Below, piece after piece: positions 8,202-17,091 of a stretch of 62,437 bases of DNA. Below the pieces are notes generated by a model, which saw only the letters and a program-made list of their open reading frames with translations, made no database searches and was not told the DNA's origin. The stretch comes from an uncultured Eubacteriales bacterium. Lineage in GTDB: Bacteria > Bacillota > Clostridia > Lachnospirales > Lachnospiraceae. Location: assembly GCA_900320615.1 (NCBI GenBank), contig ONSX01000003.1, forward strand, positions 1 to 62,437, given 5' to 3'. Every line of letters begins with the position of its first letter. The first letter of the stretch is position 1. The position numbers and the translations under genes were made by a program.

Positions 8202-9434
8202 ATGTTCGAAATGATTGAGGGTGGCGTCACAAGCGCCGAGGGCTTTAAGGCGGCCGGATGCGCCGCCGGAATCAAGAAAAACGGAAGTGCGGATATGGCG
8301 CTCATTTACTGCGAGAAGCCGTGTCTGGTTGCCGGCACGTTCACATCGAACCGGGTCAAGGCGGCCCCCGTCAAGTGGGACAGAGCTCTTGTGAAAGAAG
8401 GACGAAAGGCGAGGGCCATTGTTGTAAACTCCGGCATTGCAAATGCATGCACCGGCAAAGAAGGTATGGATGCCTGCGCGAAGACGGCCGTGGCCGCGGC
8501 GCAGGCGCTTGATATTGACGCGTCTTCAGTTCTTGTCGCATCGACCGGCGTCATCGGAAGCCAGATCCCGGTGGACAAGATTACGGCAGGCGTAGTCAGA
8601 ATGGCAGATGAGCTCGGGGACACGATCGAGAAGGGCACCGAGGCAGCCAGAGCGATTATGACGACGGACCGGGTCCACAAGGAAATCGCGGTCAATATGA
8701 CATTTTCCGACGGATCTATGGCAACACTCGGCGGCTGCACAAAGGGCTCCGGCATGATCCATCCGAATATGTGCACGATGCTCTGCTTCCTGACGACGGA
8801 TGCAAATATCAGCCGCGACATGCTTCAGAAGGCCCTTTCCTCTGTTGTGCCGGATACATTCAACATGGTCTCCGTCGACGGAGACACATCGACCAATGAC
8901 ACTTGCCTTCTTCTTTCGGATGGACTCGCCGGCAATCCGGAGATCACGACGGAAGACAGTGACGACTACCGCACGTTCTGCGAGGCGCTCCGTTTCTGTG
9001 CAGAGTCACTCGGCAAGAAAATGGCGAAGGACGGCGAGGGCGCGACCTGCCTCTTCGAGTGCGACGTCATTCATGCGGATTCGAAGGAACATGCAAAGAA
9101 GCTTGCGCGCTCGGTCGTATCTTCCACGCTGACGAAGGCGGCCATCGCCGGTCACGATGCGAACTGGGGACGGATTCTCTGCGCACTCGGCTACTGCGGT
9201 GTCGATTTCGATCCCGAACAGGTGACGCTGACCCTCGAGAGCAGCGCTGGCAGGCTGGTTATTTATGAGAACGGGAGCGGCACCGGCTACAGCGAGGAGA
9301 AAGCGACGGACATTCTCTCACAGGACGAGATTCACGCGATCTGCGACATGCATATGGGAGACTTCGACGCGTCAGCCTGGGGCTGTGACCTGACGCATGA
9401 ATATGTCAACATCAATGCGGATTACAGAAGCTGA
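8202..9434 (+). CDS. argJ: Bifunctional glutamate N-acetyltransferase / ornithine acetyltransferase
   Basis: ArgJ recycles the acetyl group from N-acetylornithine to glutamate and, in bifunctional forms, can also use acetyl-CoA. The precursor self-cleaves into alpha and beta chains before a conserved threonine. Here the site reads KGSGMIHPNMCTML, so Thr192 is preceded by Cys191 where the textbook proteins have Ala. ATG 8202 (MFEMIEGG) is chosen, giving 410 residues, because GGAAGG lies just upstream; a GTG at 8145 would add an unlike-family extension. It starts the argJ-argB-argD operon. Confidence 0.93.
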   Translation: MFEMIEGGVTSAEGFKAAGCAAGIKKNGSADMALIYCEKPCLVAGTFTSNRVKAAPVKWDRALVKEGRKARAIVVNSGIANACTGKEGMDACAKTAVAAAQALDIDASSVLVASTGVIGSQIPVDKITAGVVRMADELGDTIEKGTEAARAIMTTDRVHKEIAVNMTFSDGSMATLGGCTKGSGMIHPNMCTMLCFLTTDANISRDMLQKALSSVVPDTFNMVSVDGDTSTNDTCLLLSDGLAGNPEITTEDSDDYRTFCEALRFCAESLGKKMAKDGEGATCLFECDVIHADSKEHAKKLARSVVSSTLTKAAIAGHDANWGRILCALGYCGVDFDPEQVTLTLESSAGRLVIYENGSGTGYSEEKATDILSQDEIHAICDMHMGDFDASAWGCDLTHEYVNINADYRS

Positions 9435-9525
9435 CGGAAGTGTCGATGCAGACATTTATGCGGAGTGAACGATCATACAAGGGGAAACGGTCCTGAAGGG
9501 CCGGGCCTGAAAGGAAGGTATCGAG

Positions 9526-10425
9526 ATGGAAAATATGGATCTCTGGATTCAGAAGGCAGATGTTCTTGTCGAGGCGCTGCCGTATATCCGGGATTTTTCA
9601 GGAAAGAAGGTTGTTGTCAAGTACGGCGGTTCGGCGATGAAGGACGCGGCCCTGAAGAAAAGCGTTGTCACGGACGTCGCGCTTCTCAAGCTGGTCGGTA
9701 TGAAGCCGATCATTGTCCACGGGGGCGGAAAGGAGATCAGCAAATGGGTGAAGCTCTCCGGCAGAACGCCTGAATTCGTGAATGGTCTCCGCGTCACGGA
9801 CAAAGATACGATGGAGATTGCCGAGATGGTTCTCAACAAGGTCAATAAGGGTCTCGTTCAGTACATGGAGGAGAACGGCGTGAAGGCCTGCGGTATATCC
9901 GGGAAGGACGGCGGCACGCTCCGAACCGTGAAGAAGACGATCGCGTCGGGAAAGGATCTCGGCTATGTCGGGGAGGTCACGGATGTCGATCCGACACTGA
10001 TCGACACGCTGATCGATCAGGACTTTATCCCGGTCATTTGTCCGATCGGACTCGGTCAGGAGGACTATCAGTCCTACAATATCAATGCGGATGACGCCGC
10101 ATGCGCGATTGCGTCCGCCGAGAAAGCAGAGAAGCTGGTGTTTCTCAGCGACATCGAGGGCGTCTACCGGGACCCGATGAATCCGGACACACTGATTTCC
10201 GAGCTGACTGTCGATGAGGCGAAGCAGTTCATCGCGGATGGCAATGCGGGCGGAGGCATGCTGCCGAAGCTCACGAACTGCATCCACGCGATCGAGAACG
10301 GTGTCTCCCGCGTCCATATTCTTGACGGGCGGATCATGCACTGCATGCTCCTCGAGATTTTCACGAACAGAGGAATCGGAACAGCTATTATCGGAAATGA
10401 CAAGAACCGTTATTTTCACGGATGA
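9526..10425 (+). CDS. argB: Acetylglutamate kinase
   Basis: Phosphorylates N-acetylglutamate, the usual controlled step of the cyclic arginine pathway. The 299-residue protein has the amino-acid-kinase loop [12 protein letters not shown] near residue 27, the substrate-site segment [12 protein letters not shown] near residue 64 and the late segment [10 protein letters not shown] near residue 242. An N-terminal helix of about 20 residues precedes the kinase core, as in arginine-sensitive hexameric forms; feedback inhibition is therefore possible but not shown. It is 91 bases after argJ and overlaps or abuts argD. Confidence 0.96.
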   Translation: MENMDLWIQKADVLVEALPYIRDFSGKKVVVKYGGSAMKDAALKKSVVTDVALLKLVGMKPIIVHGGGKEISKWVKLSGRTPEFVNGLRVTDKDTMEIAEMVLNKVNKGLVQYMEENGVKACGISGKDGGTLRTVKKTIASGKDLGYVGEVTDVDPTLIDTLIDQDFIPVICPIGLGQEDYQSYNINADDAACAIASAEKAEKLVFLSDIEGVYRDPMNPDTLISELTVDEAKQFIADGNAGGGMLPKLTNCIHAIENGVSRVHILDGRIMHCMLLEIFTNRGIGTAIIGNDKNRYFHG

Positions 10426-10436
10426 GGATAAGAACT

Positions 10437-11642
10437 ATGACAAAGGAAGAGACGATCAATCAGTGTGAGGAGTATGTTCTTCACACCTACAACCGTTTCC
10501 CGCTCGTGATCGACCACGGGGAGGGGACGACAGTTTATGACACGGACGGAAAAGCATATCTTGATTTTATGTCCGGAATCGGCGTGTACGCGCTCGGGTA
10601 TCACTATCCGGGATACGATGAGGCGCTGATCGGACAGGTGCGGAAGGTACTTCACACATCGAATCTTTATTATCATGAGCCGCTCGCAGAGGCCGCGAAG
10701 AACGTGGTTAAGTCGACGGGAATGTCGAAGGTTTTCTTTACGAATTCCGGAGCGGAGGCGATTGAGGGCGCCCTCAAGGCGGCGAGAAAATACGCGTATC
10801 TGAGAGACGGAAAAAATGATCATGAGATTATCGCGATGAATTCCTCCTTCCACGGGCGCTCGATCGGAGCTCTGTCTGTCACAGGCAATAAGGCTTACCG
10901 CGATCCGTTCAAGCCGCTCATGGGAGGCGTTGTATTTGCCGACTATAACGACCTGGACTCAGTCAGGTCATGCGTGACGGACAAAACGTGCGCGATTATT
11001 ATGGAGACCGTTCAGGGAGAAGGCGGCATCTATCCGGCAGATCCGGATTTCATCAGAGGCGTTGAGAAGATCTGCAGAGAGCGGGACATCCTTCTTATCC
11101 TCGATGAGATCCAGTGCGGCATGGGAAGGTCCGGATCGATGTGGGCATTCCAGCAGTTCGGCGTCACGCCGGACATTGTCACCTGCGCGAAGGCTCTCGG
11201 CTGCGGCGTTCCGGTGGGGGCCTTTGTCATGAACCAGAAAGTGGCGGAGCACAGCCTCACGGCGGGCGACCACGGGACAACATACGGCGGCAATCCGTTT
11301 GTCTGCAGTGCGGTTAATGCGGTCTTCAGACTGTTCCATGAACATGATATTGTCGGTCATGTACAGGTTATCTCCAAGTATCTCGCGGAGAAACTCGACG
11401 GTCTTATGGCGTCACACCACTCTGTCGTGGCGCACAGAGGCATGGGCCTGATTCGCGGGCTCGAGCTTGATCCGTCCTGCGTCCAGGCGGGAAAGGTCGC
11501 TTCGCTTGCTCTTGAAAATGGACTGATGATCATCACGGCGGGGCACAACGTCCTCCGCTTTGTGCCGCCGCTTGTCATCACGGAAGATGATGTGGACAAA
11601 GCCGTCGCGATTCTGGATGAGGTTCTGACGGAAGTCGAGTAA
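10437..11642 (+). CDS. argD: Acetylornithine aminotransferase
   Basis: A class-III PLP aminotransferase that converts N-acetylglutamate semialdehyde to N-acetylornithine. Key features are FTNSGAEAIEGALKAAR (phosphate and cofactor contacts), the aspartate in ILDEIQCGMGRSG and the PLP-binding lysine in VTCAKALGCGVPVGA. ATG 10437 (401 residues) is preferred over ATG 10422, which overlaps the argB stop; GAGGATAAG sits before 10437. Distinguishing it from 4-aminobutyrate or succinylornithine aminotransferases rests on its place after argJ and argB. Confidence 0.94.
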   Translation: MTKEETINQCEEYVLHTYNRFPLVIDHGEGTTVYDTDGKAYLDFMSGIGVYALGYHYPGYDEALIGQVRKVLHTSNLYYHEPLAEAAKNVVKSTGMSKVFFTNSGAEAIEGALKAARKYAYLRDGKNDHEIIAMNSSFHGRSIGALSVTGNKAYRDPFKPLMGGVVFADYNDLDSVRSCVTDKTCAIIMETVQGEGGIYPADPDFIRGVEKICRERDILLILDEIQCGMGRSGSMWAFQQFGVTPDIVTCAKALGCGVPVGAFVMNQKVAEHSLTAGDHGTTYGGNPFVCSAVNAVFRLFHEHDIVGHVQVISKYLAEKLDGLMASHHSVVAHRGMGLIRGLELDPSCVQAGKVASLALENGLMIITAGHNVLRFVPPLVITEDDVDKAVAILDEVLTEVE

Positions 11643-11658
11643 AACTGGTCTCCATTGA

Positions 11659-11710
11659 AAAGGTCCGGCACTTACTGCGCCGGACCTTTGGCTATTTCTC
11701 TTGTCTTTTT
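11659..11710 (+). terminator. Intrinsic terminator after argD
   Basis: A 10-bp perfect stem, AAGGTCCGGC (11661-11670) with GCCGGACCTT (11680-11689), closes a 9-nt loop and is followed by an interrupted T-rich tract reaching TTTTTT near 11705. It lies 18 bases after the argD stop and would end the argJBD transcript. Confidence 0.8.
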
Positions 11711-11729
11711 TGCCTGAATCGGATAAAAT
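11701..11729 (+). promoter_or_regulatory. Putative sigma-A promoter of comEA and the response regulator
   Basis: TTGTCT (11701-11706) and TAAAAT (11724-11729) with 17-bp spacing, 40 bases before the comEA start. The -35 element overlaps the T-rich tail of the argD terminator. Confidence 0.5.
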
Positions 11730-11768
11730 ACAGATGTGCACGCTCCGGAACATTTTGCGGAGGTGCCC

Positions 11769-12452
11769 ATGAAGAAAAATAACGCGATGTCCATGCGCGT
11801 CATGGCTTTGCTTCTCACATCTGTATTGGCCGCTGGCATACTGCTCAGCGGATGCGGCGCGACTTCCTATGAGGCCGTCTATACCGGACAGAGCAACCGA
11901 TCCGGAGAGAACCCATCGTCCGCGGAGAATCTGACAGAAAGTTCATCCAAACCGACAGAAGGAACATCGTACGGAACTTCCTCCGGACATACAGTTAGTC
12001 CGTCTGTACAGCCGGCGACCGGCGGGGAGATATGCGTGTATATCTGCGGGGCAGTTGTGTCTCCGGGTGTGTATTTTCTCGGAAAGAATGCACGCGTCAT
12101 TGACGCGGTGAATGCCGCCGGAGGTATGCGGGAGGACGCGGATTCTACCCATACGAATCTCGCGTCCGTTCTTCAGGACGGACAGCAGATTATAGTTCCG
12201 ACTGCAGAAGAGGCAAGATCCATGCCGGCACCTGCCGGCACAGGTGCCGCAGCAGATCAGCCGGTCAACATCAACACGGCGGACGCGGAAGTCCTGCAGA
12301 CTCTGCGTGGGATCGGGGCGGCGCGCGCAGCGGACATTATCGCGTATCGGAATGAGCACGGACCGTTCCGCAGCATCGAGGAGATCACGAATGTGAGCGG
12401 AATCGGCAGCACGCTCTTTGAAAAAATAAAGGACCATATTACGGTGGGCTGA
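11769..12452 (+). CDS. comEA: ComEA-type DNA-uptake protein with lipoprotein signal
   Basis: ComEA binds extracellular double-stranded DNA and hands it to the ComEC channel. From ATG 11769 the 227-residue protein starts with KKNNAMSMR and a hydrophobic stretch ending in LLSGC, a lipobox, so it looks lipid-anchored rather than held by an uncleaved helix. A Ser/Thr-rich linker (about 35-80) precedes an SLBB-type domain (GEICVYICGAVVSPGVY to QQIIVPT). The C-terminal 60 residues are a helix-hairpin-helix pair (VNINTADAEVLQTLRGIG, ITNVSGIGSTLFEKIKDHI). comEC lies 5.6 kb downstream. Confidence 0.9.
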   Translation: MKKNNAMSMRVMALLLTSVLAAGILLSGCGATSYEAVYTGQSNRSGENPSSAENLTESSSKPTEGTSYGTSSGHTVSPSVQPATGGEICVYICGAVVSPGVYFLGKNARVIDAVNAAGGMREDADSTHTNLASVLQDGQQIIVPTAEEARSMPAPAGTGAAADQPVNINTADAEVLQTLRGIGAARAADIIAYRNEHGPFRSIEEITNVSGIGSTLFEKIKDHITVG

Positions 12453-12494
12453 CCGCGGTTCCGGTTGAACGGCGGCTGGCGGAATGGAGACAGG

Positions 12495-13184
12495 ATGGCT
12501 AAGAAGATTCTGGTCGTGGATGACGAAAAACTGATTGTAAAGGGAATCCGGTTCAGTCTTGAACAGGATGGATACGAGGTCGACTGTGCGTATGACGGAG
12601 AGGAGGCTCTCCAGAAGGCGAAGGAGACGGAGTACGATATGATCCTTCTCGATCTCATGCTCCCGAAGCTCTCGGGGCTTGAGGTGTGCCAGCAGATCCG
12701 TGGCTTTTCAATGGTGCCGATCATCATGCTGACGGCTAAGAGTGAGGACATGGACAAGATCATGGGGCTCGAGTACGGCGCTGATGACTATATTACAAAA
12801 CCGTTCAATATTCTTGAGGTGAAGGCGAGGATCAAGGCGATTCTGCGCCGCTCGCCCAGAATGGAGACGAATAAGGAGCAGCCAAAGACAGTGGAGATCA
12901 ATGGTCTCAAGGTGGACTGCGAGAGCCGCCGCGTCTACGTCAACGGGAAGGAGATCAACCTCACGGCGAAGGAATTCGATGTTCTTGAACTGCTTGTCTT
13001 CAATCCGAACAAGGTTTACCGCAGAGAGAATCTGCTCAATATTGTCTGGGGGTATGAGTACCCGGGTGACGTCCGGACGGTAGATGTCCATATCCGGAGG
13101 CTGCGCGAGAAGATCGAGGAGAAACCGAGTGATCCGAAGTATATCCATACGAAGTGGGGTGTGGGCTATTATTTTCAGGGATAA
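12495..13184 (+). CDS. OmpR-family response regulator
   Basis: A DNA-binding two-component regulator of 229 residues. The receiver domain begins KKILVVDDEK, with the phosphoacceptor Asp53 in MILLDLMLP, the switch threonine in MLTAKSED and the conserved lysine in YITKPF. The C-terminal winged helix ends RTVDVHIRRLREKIE and THWGVGYYF-like (HTKWGVGYYF). ATG 12495 is used because GGAGACAGG precedes it. The nearest sensor kinase is at 15651, separated by three unrelated genes; the two are likely partners by analogy with related loci, but this is inferred. A hairpin follows the stop. Confidence 0.92.
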   Translation: MAKKILVVDDEKLIVKGIRFSLEQDGYEVDCAYDGEEALQKAKETEYDMILLDLMLPKLSGLEVCQQIRGFSMVPIIMLTAKSEDMDKIMGLEYGADDYITKPFNILEVKARIKAILRRSPRMETNKEQPKTVEINGLKVDCESRRVYVNGKEINLTAKEFDVLELLVFNPNKVYRRENLLNIVWGYEYPGDVRTVDVHIRRLREKIEEKPSDPKYIHTKWGVGYYFQG

Positions 13185-13188
13185 ACAG

Positions 13189-13212
13189 GAGCGCGGCATC
13201 TGCCGCGCTCTT
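13189..13212 (+). terminator. Hairpin after the response-regulator gene
   Basis: GAGCGCGGCA (13189-13198) pairs with TGCCGCGCTC (13201-13210), followed by TTCT. The T-tract is short, so termination strength is uncertain. The convergent aldolase gene ends 20 bases further on, so it may act for both. Confidence 0.6.
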
Positions 13213-13230
13213 CTCATGCAGGGACTGCTG

Positions 13231-13866
13231 TTACTGTCCGTATGTTTTGAAGCGCTCTCTGGTCGACGCGAGCAGTTTATCGCTCATGATGTTCGGCTTG
13301 CCGATACATTCGGCCCGCCACTGAAGTTCTGCCGCAAATTCGATATTGTCGGCGAGAAGAAAGGCCTCGCCCAGTGAGCTGCCGCAGGCGACAAGGCCGT
13401 GATTCCCGAGGAGAACGGCCCTGCATGTTCCGGACGCCTGTACCGCAATGTCCGCAAGTTCCGGTGTCCCGAAGGTGACGGCAGGTGCGCAGGGAACCTT
13501 GTCCGCTCCGATATCGCATATGCAGAAGTGAATCATGTCGATCGGGCGGAGGAGACACGCGAAGGTCGTCGCGAAGACTGAGTGCGTGTGGACGATGCCG
13601 TGTGTTCCGGGCTTCTTCCGGTAAAATCCGGCGTGCATGCCCGCCTCGCTTGATGGTTTCCGTTTTCCCTCGACGATGCTCCCATCCAGGGTCATGATGA
13701 CGATATCTTCCGGTTTTGTCTCGAAGTATCCGATGCCGGACGGGCTGATCGCCATGTATCCGGTTGCGGGATCATAGACACTCAGGTTGCCGCTGGTTCC
13801 TCTGGTAAGACCGGACCGGAGCATTTCTTTTCCATACTCGACGATCTGGTCGCGCGCGTCTTTCAT
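13231..13866 (-). CDS. Class II aldolase/adducin-family protein
   Basis: A 211-residue zinc-dependent aldolase of the L-fuculose-phosphate aldolase / ribulose-phosphate epimerase group. The phosphate-binding TRGTSGNLSVYD and SPSG segments, the acidic KPSSEAGMHAGFY, the zinc histidines in VHTHSVFAT and the third ligand in LLGNHGLVACG are all present. Exact substrate cannot be read from sequence; cleavage of a phosphorylated deoxysugar such as fuculose-1-phosphate is most likely. The start MKDARDQ at 13866 is preferred to an ATG two codons earlier. It stands alone on the minus strand, with no sugar kinase or isomerase beside it. Confidence 0.85.
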   Translation of the reverse strand: MKDARDQIVEYGKEMLRSGLTRGTSGNLSVYDPATGYMAISPSGIGYFETKPEDIVIMTLDGSIVEGKRKPSSEAGMHAGFYRKKPGTHGIVHTHSVFATTFACLLRPIDMIHFCICDIGADKVPCAPAVTFGTPELADIAVQASGTCRAVLLGNHGLVACGSSLGEAFLLADNIEFAAELQWRAECIGKPNIMSDKLLASTRERFKTYGQ

Positions 13867-14048
13867 TAACATAACCTGCCTCCATAGTCTGTATCTTTAT
13901 GTTATGACTCCGGAAGGGCCGGCGGACTGGCCTGTCTCCTGCCTGGAGTCACATATAGTATCGCACATGGCGGCCTGCAGGTCAAAAGGTGTGAGAAGCC
14001 AGGCGGAGCAGGCAGAAAATTGTAATTAAAAAAAGGAGTAAGAAGCAG

Positions 14049-15122
14049 ATGTATAAAGAGAGAATTGAGCGCGTTCTTGCGCGCATGAAGGCGGCCGGTT
14101 TCAGCCAGCTCCTCATATCGGATCCGAAAAGCATCTTTTATCTGACCGGGGTCAGTGTGGAGCCGTATGAGCGGATGTTTGCATTTCTTGTGAGGGAAGA
14201 CGGGCACCACGTTCTCTTCCTGAACCGCCTGTTCAATGTCCCGGATACGGAATATGAGGAAGTCTGGTTTAGCGACACGGACGACTCTGTCGGTATGATC
14301 GCGGATCACATTGATAGAAAAGAAAGGCTCGGCATCGACAAGGAGTGGCCGGCGCGGTTCCTCATTCCGCTCATGGAGAGATGCCCGGAGCTGACGGCTC
14401 TGCTCGGATCAGACTGTGTCGACAAGTGTCGCGCGGTCAAGGATGAAGAAGAGCAGAAGCTGATGCGGGAGGCATCAAGGATCAATGACATTGTCAATGT
14501 CCGCGCGCGGGAATATGCGAGGGCAGGCATGACGGAGAAAATGGTCGCTGACTTTATCGATGCGAATTTTATAAAAGAAGGAGCGGAAGGTCCGAGCTTC
14601 ACGACGATAGTATCTTTCGGCGCGAACGCGGCCGATCCGCACCACGAGCCGGATGAGACGGTGCTGAAGGAGGGCGACTGCGTCCTCTTTGATATGGGTT
14701 GCGTGAAGGATCGCTACTGCTCGGATATGACCAGAACCTTTCTCTGCGGAGAGACAGATGATGTGGAGTTCGGAAAAGTCTATGAGCTGGTGCGGCTTGC
14801 CAATGAGACGGCCGAGAACATGATCCGTCCCGGCATCCGCTTCCTGGACATCGACGCCGCGGCACGCGATCTGATCGCGAAGGCCGGCTACGGGCAGTAT
14901 TTCAATCACCGGCTCGGTCACTTCATCGGTCAGACCGATCACGAGGCGGGAGATGTCAGTTCGGCAAATGACAATCTCACGGAGCCCGGCATGATTTTCT
15001 CCATCGAGCCCGGCATCTATCTGCCGGGGCGTTTCGGGGTCCGGATTGAGGATCTCGTGCTCGTCACGGAGGATGGTTGTGAGGTCCTGAACCACGTGGA
15101 CAAGAACCTTCGCCACGTCTAA
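14049..15122 (+). CDS. M24-family metallopeptidase (Xaa-Pro aminopeptidase/dipeptidase type)
   Basis: A 357-residue peptidase that likely cleaves Xaa-Pro bonds in the cytoplasm. The N-terminal creatinase-like domain (SKSIFYLTGVSVEPYERM) is followed by the pita-bread catalytic domain. Metal ligands are visible in DMGCVKDRYCSDMTRTF (two aspartates), HRLGHFIGQTDHE (histidine), IEPGIYLPG (glutamate) and GVRIEDLV (glutamate). The loop GHFIG carries Phe where GHGIG is usual. ATG 14049 follows AAAAGGAGTAAG. It diverges from the aldolase gene; 182 bases separate them, holding a TGACTCC/GGAGTCA inverted repeat but no clear promoter. Confidence 0.9.
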   Translation: MYKERIERVLARMKAAGFSQLLISDPKSIFYLTGVSVEPYERMFAFLVREDGHHVLFLNRLFNVPDTEYEEVWFSDTDDSVGMIADHIDRKERLGIDKEWPARFLIPLMERCPELTALLGSDCVDKCRAVKDEEEQKLMREASRINDIVNVRAREYARAGMTEKMVADFIDANFIKEGAEGPSFTTIVSFGANAADPHHEPDETVLKEGDCVLFDMGCVKDRYCSDMTRTFLCGETDDVEFGKVYELVRLANETAENMIRPGIRFLDIDAAARDLIAKAGYGQYFNHRLGHFIGQTDHEAGDVSSANDNLTEPGMIFSIEPGIYLPGRFGVRIEDLVLVTEDGCEVLNHVDKNLRHV

Positions 15123-15129
15123 TAGGTGG

Positions 15130-15158
15130 TTTCAAGCATCCCCGAGGTGTGGTAAAAT
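15130..15158 (+). promoter_or_regulatory. Possible promoter of the small unknown gene and histidine kinase
   Basis: TTTCAA (15130-15135) and TAAAAT (15153-15158) with 17-bp spacing lie about 85 bases before the gene at 15244. The -35 element is poor. Confidence 0.4.
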
Positions 15159-15243
15159 GACAGTCAGATAAAGAGCGGTATTCCGGTGAGATGGATAGTT
15201 CCGGATAGGCCGCAAATTCCTGACAGGAAGGGGAGGCACGTCA

Positions 15244-15579
15244 ATGAAGGACTTTAATGAACTGAAGGAACTGGTCAGAAAAAAAGGATTCGGAACGACG
15301 TATTACGGAAATATCAACGGCGATCCGGTTTATCTCTCGAAGGGAGTGCTGACGAAGTTTTTTGGTGATGACGATATTCAGAGCGTTATTACTGCCGTCG
15401 GTGAATTTCAGGACGGCGACTACGGGACGGCGGCAGAGCACGGAAAGACGCCGAGGCCAGGTCACGAGTACGGACGCTATGAGATCGGAGATCTCGAGGC
15501 CGGAGATGGTGAGGACTGCGCTGTGTGGATTCACAAGGCGGAGGATGCACTGATCGTCTATTTTAAGTTCGAGCGCTGA
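15244..15579 (+). CDS. Small protein of unknown function
   Basis: A 111-residue soluble protein that I do not recognise. It is acidic, with a basic start (FNELKELVRKKGFG), a segment YLSKGVLTKFFGDDDIQSVITAVGEF and a C-terminus with alternating hydrophobics (CAVWIHKAEDALIVYFKF) that looks like beta strands. There is no signal peptide or membrane span. The start ATG 15244 is supported by AAGGGGAGG upstream. It sits between the peptidase and the sensor kinase, and its last codons are followed by a GC-rich hairpin. Codon use resembles its neighbours, so I treat it as a real gene. Confidence 0.7.
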   Translation: MKDFNELKELVRKKGFGTTYYGNINGDPVYLSKGVLTKFFGDDDIQSVITAVGEFQDGDYGTAAEHGKTPRPGHEYGRYEIGDLEAGDGEDCAVWIHKAEDALIVYFKFER

Positions 15580-15603
15580 TAGATATACACAGAGATAAGG
15601 AGG

Positions 15604-15625
15604 CTGCCGGGAGAAATCCCGGCAG
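15604..15625 (+). terminator. GAAA-tetraloop hairpin in the leader of the histidine-kinase gene
   Basis: CTGCCGGGA (15604-15612), loop GAAA, TCCCGGCAG (15617-15625), a perfect 9-bp stem 25 bases before the kinase start. No T-tract follows, so it is a stable mRNA structure or weak attenuator rather than a clear terminator. Confidence 0.4.
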
Positions 15626-15650
15626 TATTGAATTCAGGACAGTATTTGCG

Positions 15651-17078
15651 ATGAAAACGAAACGAACAGGATTTTTCAGAAGTCTCCGGTTCAGGATTAT
15701 GGTCACGCTGATCATTATCGGAATCGCTCCCGCCGCTATTACGTCTTTTGTGATTGTCCGCGGATATGAGAACAGAGCAATTGCGCTGCGCGCCAGCAAC
15801 ATCAAAAACCAGTGTGACGTGCTGGTTAATTCAATCGTCACGGAAAACTATCTTGAGGATCAGAGCTCCGATGTGTTAAACAGCGAGCTTAGTCTTCTGT
15901 CGACAGTCTACAGCGGTCGCATCCTCTTGATCGACTCTCACTTCAAGGTTGTGAAAGACACCTATGATCTCGATACGGGAAAGACTTCCGTCTCAAAGGA
16001 GGTTATCAGCTGCTTTCAGACCGGGTACGGATCGACGCACTACGATTCGGACAACGCCTATATTGAGATTACGGTCCCGATCAGGGACACGGATTCCGGT
16101 GAGCTTCCCGGTGTGCTCGTTGCTTCCATCTCGACGAATGAGATCGCGCAGACGGTTCGCAATCTTGAAAACATGGGGATTCTGTTCTCGGCGATTATCA
16201 GTGTCATTGTTCTTGTCGTCGGATGGATCATCGCAAATATACTCGTCCGGCCGCTCAACAAGGTCACAAAGGCCATCGAGGACGTCACGGACGGATATGA
16301 CAATGAGGCGATCTCTGTCAACAACTACACGGAGACAGCAGCGATCACGGACGCCTTCAACCAGATGCTGCGCAGGATTCGTGCGCTGGACAACTCGAGG
16401 CAGGAATTTGTCTCCAATGTGTCGCATGAGCTGAAGACACCGCTCACGTCGATGAAAGTCCTCGCGGACTCACTGAACGGACAGGACAACGTGCCGATCG
16501 AGATTTACCGGGAGTTTATGAGCGACATCACGCAGGAGATCGACCGGGAGAACAATATTATTCAGGATCTGCTCACGATGGTCCGCATGGACAGAACTGC
16601 TGTCGATCTCAACATTGAGAAGACAGAGATCGGAGAGTTGCTGGCTCAGGTTATCCAGAGACTTAAACCGATCGCAGACAAGAAGGGCGTCGAGCTCACT
16701 CTGGATGCGACGGACAAGGTCGTCGCGGAGGTTGACGTGACGAAGCTGAGCCTTGCATTTTCCAACCTGATTGAAAATGGCATCAAATACAATGTTGATA
16801 AGGGCTGGGTGCGCGTCTCGCTGAGTTCGGACAAGAAATATTTCTATGTCACAGTCGCAGACTGCGGACTCGGTATTGCGGATGACCAGATTGATCACAT
16901 CTTCGAGCGGTTTTACAGGGGCGACAAATCACATTCGACAACGATCGAGGGAACCGGTCTCGGCCTTGCGATCACGAAGAATGCAATCGCCATGCACCGG
17001 GGCATCATCAAAGTAAAAAGCGAGGTTGGTGAGGGAACGACCTTCATGGTGCGTCTCCCTCTGGTTCACACGGCATAA
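15651..17078 (+). CDS. Membrane sensor histidine kinase
   Basis: A 475-residue two-component kinase. Transmembrane segments at about 14-34 and 178-200 flank an extracytoplasmic sensing domain of about 140 residues. A HAMP linker follows, then the dimerisation domain with phosphoaccepting His259 in FVSNVSHELKTPLTSMK, and the ATPase domain with the N box (NLIENGIKYN), G1 (DCGLGIAD), F (FERFYRGD) and G2 (GTGLGLAI) motifs. The Shine-Dalgarno site is weak. The likely partner regulator is at 12495. The GerMN lipoprotein begins 14 bases after its stop, so the two proteins probably act together at the membrane. Confidence 0.93.
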   Translation: MKTKRTGFFRSLRFRIMVTLIIIGIAPAAITSFVIVRGYENRAIALRASNIKNQCDVLVNSIVTENYLEDQSSDVLNSELSLLSTVYSGRILLIDSHFKVVKDTYDLDTGKTSVSKEVISCFQTGYGSTHYDSDNAYIEITVPIRDTDSGELPGVLVASISTNEIAQTVRNLENMGILFSAIISVIVLVVGWIIANILVRPLNKVTKAIEDVTDGYDNEAISVNNYTETAAITDAFNQMLRRIRALDNSRQEFVSNVSHELKTPLTSMKVLADSLNGQDNVPIEIYREFMSDITQEIDRENNIIQDLLTMVRMDRTAVDLNIEKTEIGELLAQVIQRLKPIADKKGVELTLDATDKVVAEVDVTKLSLAFSNLIENGIKYNVDKGWVRVSLSSDKKYFYVTVADCGLGIADDQIDHIFERFYRGDKSHSTTIEGTGLGLAITKNAIAMHRGIIKVKSEVGEGTTFMVRLPLVHTA

Positions 17079-17091
17079 GGAGGTCCGGCAA

